Assembly (NCBI GenBank): GCA_036679405.1
Contig: JAVBVZ010000005.1
Span: forward strand, 1-64,000
Length of the DNA: 64,000 nt
Direction of reading: 5' to 3'
Source: JAEYKI01 sp036679405
Lineage (GTDB): Bacteria > Bacillota > Clostridia > Christensenellales > Christensenellaceae
Shown here: piece by piece, positions 51,439 to 59,913 of the stretch
Layout: every line of letters starts with the position of its first letter
Numbering within the stretch: the stretch's first letter is position 1
Position numbers and translations under genes: made by a program
The notes under the pieces: model-generated
Told to the model about the DNA's origin: nothing
Databases searched by the model: none
Seen by the model: the letters and a program-made list of their open reading frames with translations, nothing else

Positions 51439-52923
51439 TCAGTTAAATAATTTTTTGTATTCTAAAAAGCGCGCATTCCAGTCTGTTCCTTCTTTCGGAT
51501 CATACTGCGCGATCTGTGAAGATGCGGCAGAAATCGCCCTGCCTTCATGCAAACTTTTTATATCTCCCAAGGCCTTCATCTGCATCAATAAATTTCCAAC
51601 AGACGTTGTCTCAACAGGTCCGGCCATCACCTGCACCCCCATGGCATCCGCCATCCACTGGCATAAGAGCTTGTTTTTAACGCCCCCGCCAAACACATGC
51701 AGGACTCTCGGAGCATGTTCCGTAAGCTCTGTCAGTTTTTCCTGGCAATCTTTAAACTTCAAAACCATGCTTTCAAAAACAACCCTGGCTACTTCTCCCA
51801 TACTCTGTGGCCTGTATTGTCCCCTGGCTGCACAAAAATCTCCTACTGCACCGGGCATATTCGGATTCGCCAGCACAAATGCTGAATCCTGAACATCAAT
51901 AAACCCTTTCCCGCCGCAAGCTTTCTGCGCCGCCAATACAATCTCGTCCCAGCTTACCTGTTTTCTTTGCTCGCGGTTCCAGCATTCACGGCATTGCTGA
52001 ATAATCCAAAGGCCGGTGATCATATTGATCAGATTGTTTTTTCCTTCCACACCGCCCTGTGTGCCGAATCCGGCTTCAAAAACAGCTCTGTCCGTATTTA
52101 CGGACTGTGTCTCTTTTCCAAACAGCGCCCATGTTCCCAGGCTGATAAATGCCCAATCTTTTTGATGACCGCTTAAAGGAACGCCTGCAATTGCGCTTGC
52201 GGTATCATGGGAAGCAACGCTTACCACCGGTACCTGCGGTATAGCAAGACGCCGGCACAACTCCTTGTTTAAATTGCCAAGAAGCGTTCCGGGCGTTCGC
52301 ATTTCCAAAAAAAGCCTCTCAGAAATACCAATCTGCTCAATAAGTTTTTTTTGCCATTTTCTATTTTCCTGATCTACAAGCAGGCTCATGGTGGCATTTG
52401 TATATTCGTTAGCTGCCTCTCCCGTCAGATAATAATTCAATAAATCCGGAATCATCAAAAACCGGTCGGCGCATTCCAGTTCCCGCGCGCCTTCCCGCTG
52501 CAGTGCATACAAATAATACGCAGCCATAATCGGGTTTGTATTTGCGCCGCCCAGTTTAAACAATTCATATTCCCCAAGCGCCTCATCTAAAACCGATTTG
52601 TAGCGGTGCCTTAGTTCGTCTCGGTAATTAGCCGGATTTGCAATCAGCTTCCCCGCTTTATCCAAAAAGCCAAAGTCGCATCCCCAGGTATCAACGCCTA
52701 TTGAGACAATATCCGGATATTTGGAAAACGCCTTCAAAAGCCCTACATCCAGTTCGGAAGAAAGCCTTAAAATATCCCAATAAAAGGTTCCACCGTAATA
52801 TACCGGCCTGTTTTCAAAATCATGGACCACCTCCATGGAAAATGAACGGCCGTTATACTTTGCAACCAGACATCTTCCATGACTGGCCCCATAATCAAAA
52901 ACTAAATACTTCTTCTCTTTCAT
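51439..52923 (-). CDS. FGGY-family sugar kinase, rhamnulokinase (RhaB)-like
   Basis: A 494-residue ATP-dependent sugar kinase. The N-terminal phosphate loop VFDYGASHGRCLVAKY, the substrate loop VSIGVDTWGCDFGFLD and the C-terminal ATP site HVFGGGVKNKLLCQWMADA are those of the RhaB branch. It would phosphorylate L-rhamnulose or a similar 6-deoxyketose at C1. GGGAG precedes the ATG. It follows the mutarotase gene by 34 bases and precedes the TIM-barrel gene by 21. Confidence 0.85.
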   Translation of the reverse strand: MKEKKYLVFDYGASHGRCLVAKYNGRSFSMEVVHDFENRPVYYGGTFYWDILRLSSELDVGLLKAFSKYPDIVSIGVDTWGCDFGFLDKAGKLIANPANYRDELRHRYKSVLDEALGEYELFKLGGANTNPIMAAYYLYALQREGARELECADRFLMIPDLLNYYLTGEAANEYTNATMSLLVDQENRKWQKKLIEQIGISERLFLEMRTPGTLLGNLNKELCRRLAIPQVPVVSVASHDTASAIAGVPLSGHQKDWAFISLGTWALFGKETQSVNTDRAVFEAGFGTQGGVEGKNNLINMITGLWIIQQCRECWNREQRKQVSWDEIVLAAQKACGGKGFIDVQDSAFVLANPNMPGAVGDFCAARGQYRPQSMGEVARVVFESMVLKFKDCQEKLTELTEHAPRVLHVFGGGVKNKLLCQWMADAMGVQVMAGPVETTSVGNLLMQMKALGDIKSLHEGRAISAASSQIAQYDPKEGTDWNARFLEYKKLFN

Positions 52924-52957
52924 TTAAAATACTCCCGGTCAACACACGCCTGTCTTT

Positions 52958-53305
52958 CTAATATTGTTCAAGCTTACCTCTAAGCTGCTGATTTAAATCA
53001 AATATTTTCTCACACGTCTGCACATCTTCTTTTCCGTCAATACTAGGAGTAACCTTATACGCCTTGGAAAGCCGCTCGTTCCATCGGGTGCATGCTTCGT
53101 TTGCTCCCCAAATGCGGTATACCTCATTTAGGTCCTCCGCTTCCCAAAACAAGACAGAAAAATTCTTATAATTGTAAATCAGCAATTCTTTTGCACCGGC
53201 CTTTTTGAGCCCTTCCAATACTTCCGGCCATGGATTTTTATGGAGATTCACATAATCTTCTACCTGATCTTCATTGATTTCTATAACAAAACAATACCGG
53301 TTCAT
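52958..53305 (-). CDS. L-rhamnose mutarotase (RhaM)-like protein
   Basis: About 115 residues of the RhaM/DUF718 fold, which interconverts alpha and beta anomers of a 6-deoxyhexose. With the start at 53305 the catalytic histidine is residue 22 (NLHKNPWPEV), the same position as in E. coli RhaM; the second helix has TRWNERL. An ATG two codons upstream is an alternative but is too close to AAAGGA. Its presence argues that the imported substrate is a 6-deoxyhexose or close relative. Confidence 0.82.
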   Translation of the reverse strand: MNRYCFVIEINEDQVEDYVNLHKNPWPEVLEGLKKAGAKELLIYNYKNFSVLFWEAEDLNEVYRIWGANEACTRWNERLSKAYKVTPSIDGKEDVQTCEKIFDLNQQLRGKLEQY

Positions 53306-53369
53306 AGCCATTTTTCCTTTCTTTCAGAAGCAAAAAAGCGGTCCTTTTTCTTATTGCTTCCTGCAAGTT

Positions 53370-54362
53370 CTACTTAAATACGGCTTCTCTCACGGCGGCA
53401 ATCGTCTTGCAGGGGTCGCCTTCTTCAATCAATTCTCCCATCCGCTCAAATCCAATACGGTCCACCGCTTCATCAAACTTTTGCATATTAAGAACGCTCT
53501 GCCGCGTAGCTTCATACTGGTCTTCTCTGTAAGGAAAAATATCTACAGAAACGAACCCGTCATACCCTACTTTTCTCAGAGAATAAAACAGTTCAATATA
53601 CTCCATATGACGGACAGATCCAACGATCATATCATCGTCCCAAATATTATAATTGTCGTTGGAATGCATCATAAATAATTTTCCGTATTTAGCCGCAATC
53701 TCAATATTTTGCGCCGCATTTTGCTGTGATTGGAATACATGCCCGATATCAATACATACCCCTACATTCTCCCTGTCTATTTCCGTGCACATCATCAGCG
53801 CCGTCATGGTGGTATCCACCAGGCTCCGATTCCTCGGTTCACGGATTTTTCCTTCTATGGTCAGTTTGATTTCGGGATTATAATCGGCCAGCTCACGAAC
53901 GCTTTTTATTAAATAATCCCATTGTTTTGCATAGTTTGTCTGCATAGGGTAATCAAAACCGTCCTGCCCCAGCCAAAGATCCACACTGGGGTTTCCAACC
54001 AGCTTCGCGTTAAAATCAATATTTTGTTTCAGTTGCTTCATCGCCATCTTTCTTATTTGGGGATCAGCGGCAGAAACAGAACCTTTTTGCCATTTCCTTT
54101 CACCAAACAAAAGAGGCAGCACGGATGAAGCAACCAGACCGGAAGCGGTCAAAATTTCGTTTACAACTTCCGGGTCGGATAAAGGTCCGGTCGGTGCCTG
54201 ATAAAGGTCGGCTCCGGAAAGCACCTGCATCTTTTCCAGATTTTTAATTACATCCGGAAACTCCACATTATCCAGTTCCGGATCTTTGTACCCACATTTC
54301 ATGAATCTGTCGCTTGTCTGTCCAAGCGATCCAATAATCGCGCTGTATTTAATCTTGCTCAT
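53370..54362 (-). CDS. Xylose-isomerase-like TIM-barrel protein (candidate ketol-isomerase)
   Basis: A 330-residue TIM barrel of the PF01261 superfamily. Likely metal ligands are Glu in LTIEGKIREP, Asp and His in VCIDIGHVFQ, His/Asp in MMHSNDNY and Asp in VSVDIFPY. The segment LWLGQDGFDYPMQTNY ... W resembles sugar isomerases that bind an open-chain aldose. No canonical E. coli-type RhaA is present, so this protein is the best candidate for the aldose-ketose isomerase of the pathway. AAGGAG precedes the ATG. It is distinct from the second TIM barrel at 50254-51417. Confidence 0.65.
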   Translation of the reverse strand: MSKIKYSAIIGSLGQTSDRFMKCGYKDPELDNVEFPDVIKNLEKMQVLSGADLYQAPTGPLSDPEVVNEILTASGLVASSVLPLLFGERKWQKGSVSAADPQIRKMAMKQLKQNIDFNAKLVGNPSVDLWLGQDGFDYPMQTNYAKQWDYLIKSVRELADYNPEIKLTIEGKIREPRNRSLVDTTMTALMMCTEIDRENVGVCIDIGHVFQSQQNAAQNIEIAAKYGKLFMMHSNDNYNIWDDDMIVGSVRHMEYIELFYSLRKVGYDGFVSVDIFPYREDQYEATRQSVLNMQKFDEAVDRIGFERMGELIEEGDPCKTIAAVREAVFK

Positions 54363-54482
54363 CGTTTTTCTCCTTGCACATAAAATTTATGAATGGAACA
54401 CCAAAGATTCCTTATGAATGTCCGCGCAACAAATGCAAACTTTCTTCCGGCAGCAAAAAACGGCTCCCAAATCCAAACCTTT

Positions 54483-54510
54483 ATATCCGCCGGCCTAGGC
54501 CGGCGGATAT
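54483..54510. repeat. Perfect 28-base palindrome after the binding-protein gene
   Basis: ATATCCGCCGGCCT and its exact complement form a very stable hairpin 10 bases past the substrate-binding-protein stop, without a T-run. It probably stabilises the 3' end of the binding-protein message or pauses transcription, so that this subunit is made in excess over the enzymes downstream. Confidence 0.8.
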
Positions 54511-54520
54511 CGTGTTTCTC

Positions 54521-55591
54521 TTAAGACTCCATTTGAGCAGCGGCTGCAATCGCCCAGTTTGTTTCATCCATGCAGTTTGAAGCATCCAGCACCATGAACG
54601 GCTGCGTCACATTCTTGTCTACCGTCTCGCCATTCAACACTGCCACAGCCAGATCAACTGCGTTTGCTCCCATTCCAACCGGATCCTGTGCAATCGTCAC
54701 GTCAATCTTGCCTTCTTCAATCGCTGTCAGCGCATCCATGATCCCATCAATGCCAATGATGTAAATATGGCCGTCTTCACCCGTCGGCACCATTTTCCCG
54801 GCAGCCTCAATAGCTTTTGCCGCGCCCAGGGTGCAATCGTCATTATGTCCGTATACTGCATCAATATCAGGATTTGCCTGCAAAATATTGGTCATAACAT
54901 TCAAAGATGTTTCCTGATCAAAATCACCTGCCTGGCTGGCTACGATAGTGATGTCAGGATACTCAGCGGCAATCTGGTCATTGAATCCCTGGCCTCTGTC
55001 CTTAGCTGCGGACGTTCCCAAAAGGCCCTGGATCTCCACAACGTTTCCTTTGGGTTCGCCATATTTTTCCGTTAAGAACTCCGCAATTTTATCGGCTGCC
55101 AAAGCGCCCATCGCAACGTTGTCTGTAGCGATAAAAGAAGTATAGTTCCCGCTGCTGGAACCCCTGTCGCAGTAAATTACCGGTATGTTCGCATCTACAG
55201 CTTTCTGCTCCGCCGGAACAATCGCATCGCTGTCGATCGGATTGGCGATAATAGCGTCAACGCCCTGAGAGATTAAATCTTCCATCTGGGATGTCTGTGT
55301 TGCAATATCTCCGTTCGCGTTAACTTCTACAATATTGACCCCCAATTTTTCCGCTTCATCCATGACGCCTATACGCATTCCCACAAAGAATGCATTGGTC
55401 AAAGTAGACTCGCTGAATCCGATTGTGTAGTCTTCACTGGCTGCCGATTCCGACGCAGCTTCCGATGCGGACGCCTCTGTCGTCTCCTGGCTGGCTGAAG
55501 CCTCGGTAGACTCCGCCGGTGTTTCCTGGCTGCAAGCGGCTAGCGATACCACCATTGCGATCGCAAGTACGATCAATAAAACTTTTTTCAT
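54521..55591 (-). CDS. Sugar ABC transporter substrate-binding lipoprotein (RbsB/CUT2-like)
   Basis: A 356-residue protein with a lipoprotein signal (lipobox LAAC, Cys20), a Ser/Glu/Ala-rich linker (about 22-50) and a type I periplasmic-binding fold: GFSESTLTNAFFVGMRIG, IANPIDSDAI, VIYCDRGSS and the hinge residues near GHNDD. It delivers a monosaccharide to the permease. Similarity is to the ribose/rhamnose/autoinducer-2 group; the ligand cannot be read off. AGGAGG precedes the ATG. Confidence 0.92.
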   Translation of the reverse strand: MKKVLLIVLAIAMVVSLAACSQETPAESTEASASQETTEASASEAASESAASEDYTIGFSESTLTNAFFVGMRIGVMDEAEKLGVNIVEVNANGDIATQTSQMEDLISQGVDAIIANPIDSDAIVPAEQKAVDANIPVIYCDRGSSSGNYTSFIATDNVAMGALAADKIAEFLTEKYGEPKGNVVEIQGLLGTSAAKDRGQGFNDQIAAEYPDITIVASQAGDFDQETSLNVMTNILQANPDIDAVYGHNDDCTLGAAKAIEAAGKMVPTGEDGHIYIIGIDGIMDALTAIEEGKIDVTIAQDPVGMGANAVDLAVAVLNGETVDKNVTQPFMVLDASNCMDETNWAIAAAAQMES

Positions 55592-55666
55592 TTCTTATCC
55601 TCCTCTGATATTTCTTTTATTTAACCCTGCTTTTTGCAGCGTTAAATTTGTTTCATTCACTGCTTG

Positions 55667-56653
55667 TTACTTAACCTCAGAACGCGTCCGCAGCGTATCG
55701 ATCAACACGGCTATGATAATCACCATGCCCCGGACCGTATCCGAGAAAAACGGATCCACATTTAAGATGTTCATTCCATTGTTTAAAACACCCAGTATCA
55801 TAACACCGATAAAAGTTCCCAGCATGGTCCCCCGGCCGCCTGCCAAGCTAGCTCCGCCGATCACAGCCGCGCCAATCGCATCCAGCTCCAATCCTTCGCC
55901 TGCCGTTGTGATAGCGGATCCCAAACGGGATATCAGGATAATGGCTCCAATGCCGCAAGCCATCCCGTTAAACGTATACGCCATTGTCTCCACACGTTTT
56001 ACATTTATTCCGGACAATTCCGTCGCTTCACGGTTTCCTCCCAATGAATATAAAGCGCGCCCGAAAGATGTATATTTTAGCAAATAAAATCCGACAATAA
56101 ATACCGAAAGCAATATTACTACAGCCGTTGGGACTACCCCGCCTATATACCCGTTGCCTACAAACTGCATTTCAGTAGGCAACCCGGATATGGTCATCCC
56201 TTGCAGGTATACCATAGTCAGCCCTCTCGCAATACCCATCATGCCCAGCGTTACAATAAAAGCAGGCATTTTCACCCTGCTGATCAATAGCCCCTGGGAG
56301 CATCCAATGCCGATTCCAATGGCAACCATTCCAATAAACGCAACCCCCCAGGGCAGCCCTCCATGCTTGATCATTCCGGCTCCAAGCGCCGAACAGAGGG
56401 CCACAACCGATCCCACCGAAAGATCAATCCCGCCGGTAATAATAACAAATGTCATCCCGATAGAAACAATTCCAACGGTGGTGTTCTGTATAAGAACGTT
56501 ATATAAATTCGTTACCGTAAGAAACCTGCTATTTAAAATTGCGAGTAAAGCACACAGTCCAATCAAAGCAATCAGCATCATGTTTTTTGCTATAAAATTC
56601 GAAACCCCCGACCTTTCCTTAAGATCTGTTGAGTATGTCGCTGATCTTTTCAT
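55667..56653 (-). CDS. Sugar ABC transporter permease (RbsC/CUT2-like)
   Basis: A 328-residue membrane protein with about ten spans, of the BPD_transp_2 family. The typical stretches GGIDLSVGSVVALCSALGA, SLGGNREATELSGI and AAVIGGASLAGGRGT contact the ATPase. AGGAGG lies inside the end of the ATPase gene, and the ATG overlaps its TGA by four bases. Confidence 0.95.
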   Translation of the reverse strand: MKRSATYSTDLKERSGVSNFIAKNMMLIALIGLCALLAILNSRFLTVTNLYNVLIQNTTVGIVSIGMTFVIITGGIDLSVGSVVALCSALGAGMIKHGGLPWGVAFIGMVAIGIGIGCSQGLLISRVKMPAFIVTLGMMGIARGLTMVYLQGMTISGLPTEMQFVGNGYIGGVVPTAVVILLSVFIVGFYLLKYTSFGRALYSLGGNREATELSGINVKRVETMAYTFNGMACGIGAIILISRLGSAITTAGEGLELDAIGAAVIGGASLAGGRGTMLGTFIGVMILGVLNNGMNILNVDPFFSDTVRGMVIIIAVLIDTLRTRSEVK

Positions 56654-58149
56654 TTTTTTATATCCTCCTCGATTGCATATTTAATAACACTTTCCTGCGA
56701 CAGGTCTCCGCTGTCGAGTACTGCCCTCAGTTCTCCATCACGGATCACCGCAACACGGTCGCTCAGTTTAATGACTTCCGGCAACTCGGAAGAAATCAAT
56801 ATAATGGCAGTTCCGCGACAGGCAATCTCATTGATCAGATTATATATCTCCGACTTTGTTCCAACATCAATCCCTCTTGTCGGATCATCCAGTATCATGA
56901 TCCTGGGATCTGTTTGAAGACATTTCCCAATGACCACTTTTTGCTGATTTCCGCCTGAAAGTGTGACAACCTTCTGTGCCCTGCTGGTACATTTTATTCC
57001 CAGCCGTTTAATCTGGCTTTCCGCCATTTTTTTGCTGTCGCTTGTATCCACATACCCCAGAATTTTTTGAAGCTTGTATATAAGCGGCAACACGATATTC
57101 CATTCTATATCCTGCTGCAGCACCAGCCCCTGCAGTTTCCGGTCTTCCGGAACAAGAAAAATTCCCTGTCTGATCGCATCGCTCGGGCTTTTGATATCAA
57201 TCTTTTTTCCATTCAGATAAATCTCTCCGGCATCCTTTTTATCGGCTCCGAAAATCAGCCTCACCAATTCACTTCTGCCCGCGCCCACCAGACCCGCAAT
57301 TCCGAAAACTTCTCCTTTCCGGACCGAAAAAGACACGTTTTTAACTTTTACTCCCCGGCTCAGTTCTTTTACTTCTAAAATAACGTCGCCCGGAACATTG
57401 GTTTTTTTGGGATAAACATCCGTTATCTCGCGGCCGACCATCATTTTTACAAGCTCATTCTCGTTCGTTTCAACTACGTCCCGCATTCCCGCATCTTTGC
57501 CGTCGCGCAAAACCTGGACCCTGTCACAGCATTTTGCAATTTCCTCCAGCTTATGGGAGATAAACACCACGCCTATCCCTTTTTCTTTGAGGTCTTTTAT
57601 GATCTCAAAAAGGCGCTCCACCTCATGGCTCAGTAAAGAGGAGGTCGGTTCATCCATCAAAATAACCTTTGCATTTCGCGAAAGAGATTTCGCAATCTCC
57701 ACCATCTGGCAATCGGCAATCGGAAGGGCCGACAATTCTTTTTTCGCATCAATATCAAACTGGTAAAAATCCAGCAATTCCTGAGCGTTTCTGTAAAGTT
57801 TTTTGTATTGTACCGTCCCAAACCGGTTTTTGGGCAAACGGCCCATGAAAATATTTTCGGCTACGGTCAAATTAGGATGCAGTTTTAACTCCTGATATAC
57901 GATCGCAATGCCCAAATTCAGTGCGTCCTGCTTCGTTTCAATATTGACTTTCTCACCCTGCAGGTAAATTTCGCCCTCATCTTGTTTGTATGTACCGCTC
58001 AGTACATTCAACAAGGTTGATTTTCCGGCTCCATTTTCACCCAACAGGCCCAAAACCTCACCATCATTAATCCGAATAGACACACTGTCTAAAGCGCGAA
58101 CGCCCGGAAAAATTTTTGTGATGTTCTTTGCATACAGCAATTCACCCAT
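56650..58149 (-). CDS. Sugar ABC transporter ATP-binding protein (RbsA/CUT2-like)
   Basis: A 499-residue double ABC ATPase. The first half has Walker A GLLGENGAGKSTLL and Walker B VILMDEPTSSL; the second half has the degenerate GLVGAGRSELVRL and signature TLSGGNQQKVVIGK. This is the normal CUT2 arrangement of one chain with two ATPase halves. GAGGTGAG precedes the ATG. It is the first gene of the transport-catabolic operon, 215 bases after lacI. Confidence 0.95.
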   Translation of the reverse strand: MGELLYAKNITKIFPGVRALDSVSIRINDGEVLGLLGENGAGKSTLLNVLSGTYKQDEGEIYLQGEKVNIETKQDALNLGIAIVYQELKLHPNLTVAENIFMGRLPKNRFGTVQYKKLYRNAQELLDFYQFDIDAKKELSALPIADCQMVEIAKSLSRNAKVILMDEPTSSLLSHEVERLFEIIKDLKEKGIGVVFISHKLEEIAKCCDRVQVLRDGKDAGMRDVVETNENELVKMMVGREITDVYPKKTNVPGDVILEVKELSRGVKVKNVSFSVRKGEVFGIAGLVGAGRSELVRLIFGADKKDAGEIYLNGKKIDIKSPSDAIRQGIFLVPEDRKLQGLVLQQDIEWNIVLPLIYKLQKILGYVDTSDSKKMAESQIKRLGIKCTSRAQKVVTLSGGNQQKVVIGKCLQTDPRIMILDDPTRGIDVGTKSEIYNLINEIACRGTAIILISSELPEVIKLSDRVAVIRDGELRAVLDSGDLSQESVIKYAIEEDIKK

Positions 58150-58296
58150 AAACTCACCTCATAAAAATCATCAGTAAACAGAATATAGCTTTCATTCTAT
58201 ATTTTTTATTTATGCAGTATTCCAATGTAAGGTTTAAAATTCAGTCCGAATATCGTTATATATTAAAAATTTAAAATAGCAGCGTCTTTGAAATCT

Positions 58297-58323
58297 TGCA
58301 TCCGTTAGCTTCAGCCGGATGCA
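58297..58323. repeat. Hairpin-forming inverted repeat after lacI
   Basis: TGCATCCG and CGGATGCA pair across an 11-base loop in the space between lacI and the transporter operon. There is no T-run, so it is not a classical terminator. Confidence 0.5.
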
Positions 58324-58333
58324 GCAGCCATAC

Positions 58334-58347
58334 TGGTAACGTTCCCA
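58334..58347. promoter_or_regulatory. LacI-type operator for the transport-catabolic operon
   Basis: TGGTAACGTTCCCA is a near-perfect palindrome centred on the ACGT typical of LacI-family operators. It lies 185 bases upstream of the ATPase gene and matches the perfect copy before lacI. Its distance suggests the promoter starts well upstream of the gene. Confidence 0.7.
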
Positions 58348-58364
58348 ATATGAACAGTTAAAAA

Positions 58365-59399
58365 TCAGGTTGTACCCCTTTCAATCAATCTCCCTTTAAA
58401 TATAATGTTCGTTTCCCCGCTGGTGATCCCGTTCAATTTATTTAACATCATCTGTGCCGCTTGCATTCCAAGCTGCTGAATCGGCTGCGCAATGGTTGTT
58501 AAATTAGGCTCAATCAGTTCACAAACGTTATTATTGTCAAAACCAATCACGCTCAGTTCCTTGGGAATTTTAATTTTATGTTCCTTTAAATATTTCATGG
58601 CGCCTATCGCCAGTGGATCCGCAGCAACCATAATGGCATCCGGCGGTGTTTTCGCATTCATCAGAGTTTTGGCCCCTGCATAACCCAGCTCTATTGCATC
58701 TAACTCATGCTCCGGTTTCGGAAAATATACCAGGTCTTCTCTGAAAGGCAGCCCGCACTTTTCCAGCCCCATTTTGTAGCCTTCAAATCTCGGAATAGTA
58801 ATTTGCGTATCGCTTGGAAAATTGATATAAGCGATGTTTCTTCTTCCCTTTTTATATAAAAATTCGAGCGCACTTCGCGTGCTTTCAATACCCTCCGTCG
58901 CAACCAGCGATATTTTTTCTTTGGCTGCAAATTTTGCAAAAGCAAAATCCATAAAAACCATTGGAAGCCGTTTGGAAAGATTAATAAAATATCTTTCGGA
59001 TCTTTCGCTCATTTTATAAGTACAATAAATGAGTCCGTCTATTTTGCGGTCAAGCAGCTTTTGTGCATACTTTATTTCATAGTCCGTACTGTTCTGCGTA
59101 TCACAAATGATCACCATGTACTCTTTTTCGAAAATTACTTTTTCAACCGCTTTGTACATTTCGGTATAAAACAGGTTGGATGCATCCGGAATCATCATTG
59201 CAATCGTCATTGATTTTTGCGTACGTATATTTTTTGCAAAACAGCTTGGCTTATAATTCAGATTTGCAATTGCGTCGTATACAGCCTTTTTTGCCTCTTC
59301 ACTTACAGAACCGTTGTTCATCACCCGTGAAACTGTAGATTTAGAAACTCCGGCACGCTTTGCAACATCCCATATCGTAATTCGCTTTCCGCCGTCCAA
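58365..59399 (-). CDS. LacI-family transcriptional regulator
   Basis: A 344-residue repressor/activator if translated from the TTG at 59399. The start places ITIWDVAKRAGVSKSTVSRV, the LacI helix-turn-helix, at the N-terminus as usual; GGAG lies nine bases upstream. The frame is open for 19 more codons to an ATG at 59456 with no ribosome site. The hinge helix (LNYKPSCFAKNI) and a sugar-binding domain follow. It probably senses the imported sugar or its phosphate and binds the GGGAACGTTCCC palindromes. Confidence 0.88.
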   Translation of the reverse strand: MDGGKRITIWDVAKRAGVSKSTVSRVMNNGSVSEEAKKAVYDAIANLNYKPSCFAKNIRTQKSMTIAMMIPDASNLFYTEMYKAVEKVIFEKEYMVIICDTQNSTDYEIKYAQKLLDRKIDGLIYCTYKMSERSERYFINLSKRLPMVFMDFAFAKFAAKEKISLVATEGIESTRSALEFLYKKGRRNIAYINFPSDTQITIPRFEGYKMGLEKCGLPFREDLVYFPKPEHELDAIELGYAGAKTLMNAKTPPDAIMVAADPLAIGAMKYLKEHKIKIPKELSVIGFDNNNVCELIEPNLTTIAQPIQQLGMQAAQMMLNKLNGITSGETNIIFKGRLIERGTT

Positions 59400-59493
59400 T
59401 GAATCCCGCTCCAATAATAACTCAACTCCGAAACTGATTTTCAGTCCTGCGATCATTTGTTTTTTAACCGTCCGGACCCGTGGCTCATTCTAT

Positions 59494-59505
59494 GGGAACG
59501 TTCCC
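59494..59505. promoter_or_regulatory. Perfect LacI-type operator upstream of lacI
   Basis: GGGAACGTTCCC is an exact palindrome 95 bases before the lacI start and 58 bases downstream of its -10. The related site at 58334-58347 shares the core, which implies autoregulation and common control. Confidence 0.75.
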
Positions 59506-59563
59506 CTTACCTGCCAAAAAAAATACGACCAACCGTTTTTAAGCCATACTTCTTTCTGTACTC

Positions 59564-59592
59564 AGAATAAATCGAAAAGCTGCATCTGTCAA
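59564..59592 (-). promoter_or_regulatory. Probable lacI promoter
   Basis: On the minus strand TTGACA (59587-59592) and TATTCT (59564-59569) are 17 bases apart. The operator at 59494-59505 then lies inside the early transcribed region, suited to roadblock repression. The remaining gap up to the tRNA-Lys gene shows nothing else. Confidence 0.55.
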
Positions 59593-59774
59593 CAGTAATT
59601 TGAAAAAAAATCAAAAGGTGAATTTTATTTCAGCAATCCGCGAAATAATTTAACAACCCGAAAATTTTTTCAAGCCATTTATGTGAAATATAAGTTTTGA
59701 ATCCTCTGACTTCCATTATTGGTTCCGGGAATCAAATAAGGCCCGCATGCATTCGCAAGCCGACCTATAAGATA

Positions 59775-59850
59775 TGGTACGCCATCACGGGCTCGAACCG
59801 TGGACACCCTGATTAAGAGTCAGGTGCTCTACCAACTGAGCTAATGGCGC
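59775..59850 (-). tRNA. tRNA-Lys (anticodon CTT)
   Basis: A complete cloverleaf of 76 bases including an encoded CCA. The anticodon loop reads CTCTTAA with a CCTGA/TCAGG stem, and the T-arm has GGTTCGAGCCC. The acceptor stem has a terminal G-U pair. Confidence 0.95.
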
Positions 59851-59866
59851 ATATCAAGCGTTTTAT

Positions 59867-59895
59867 ATTCTATCATCCCGGGATGGAATTTGCAA
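59867..59895 (-). promoter_or_regulatory. tRNA-Lys promoter
   Basis: On the minus strand TTGCAA (59890-59895) and TAGAAT (59867-59872) are separated by 17 bases, about 17 bases before the tRNA 5' end. Confidence 0.6.
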
Positions 59896-59913
59896 GCACT
59901 ATTCATCCATTTT

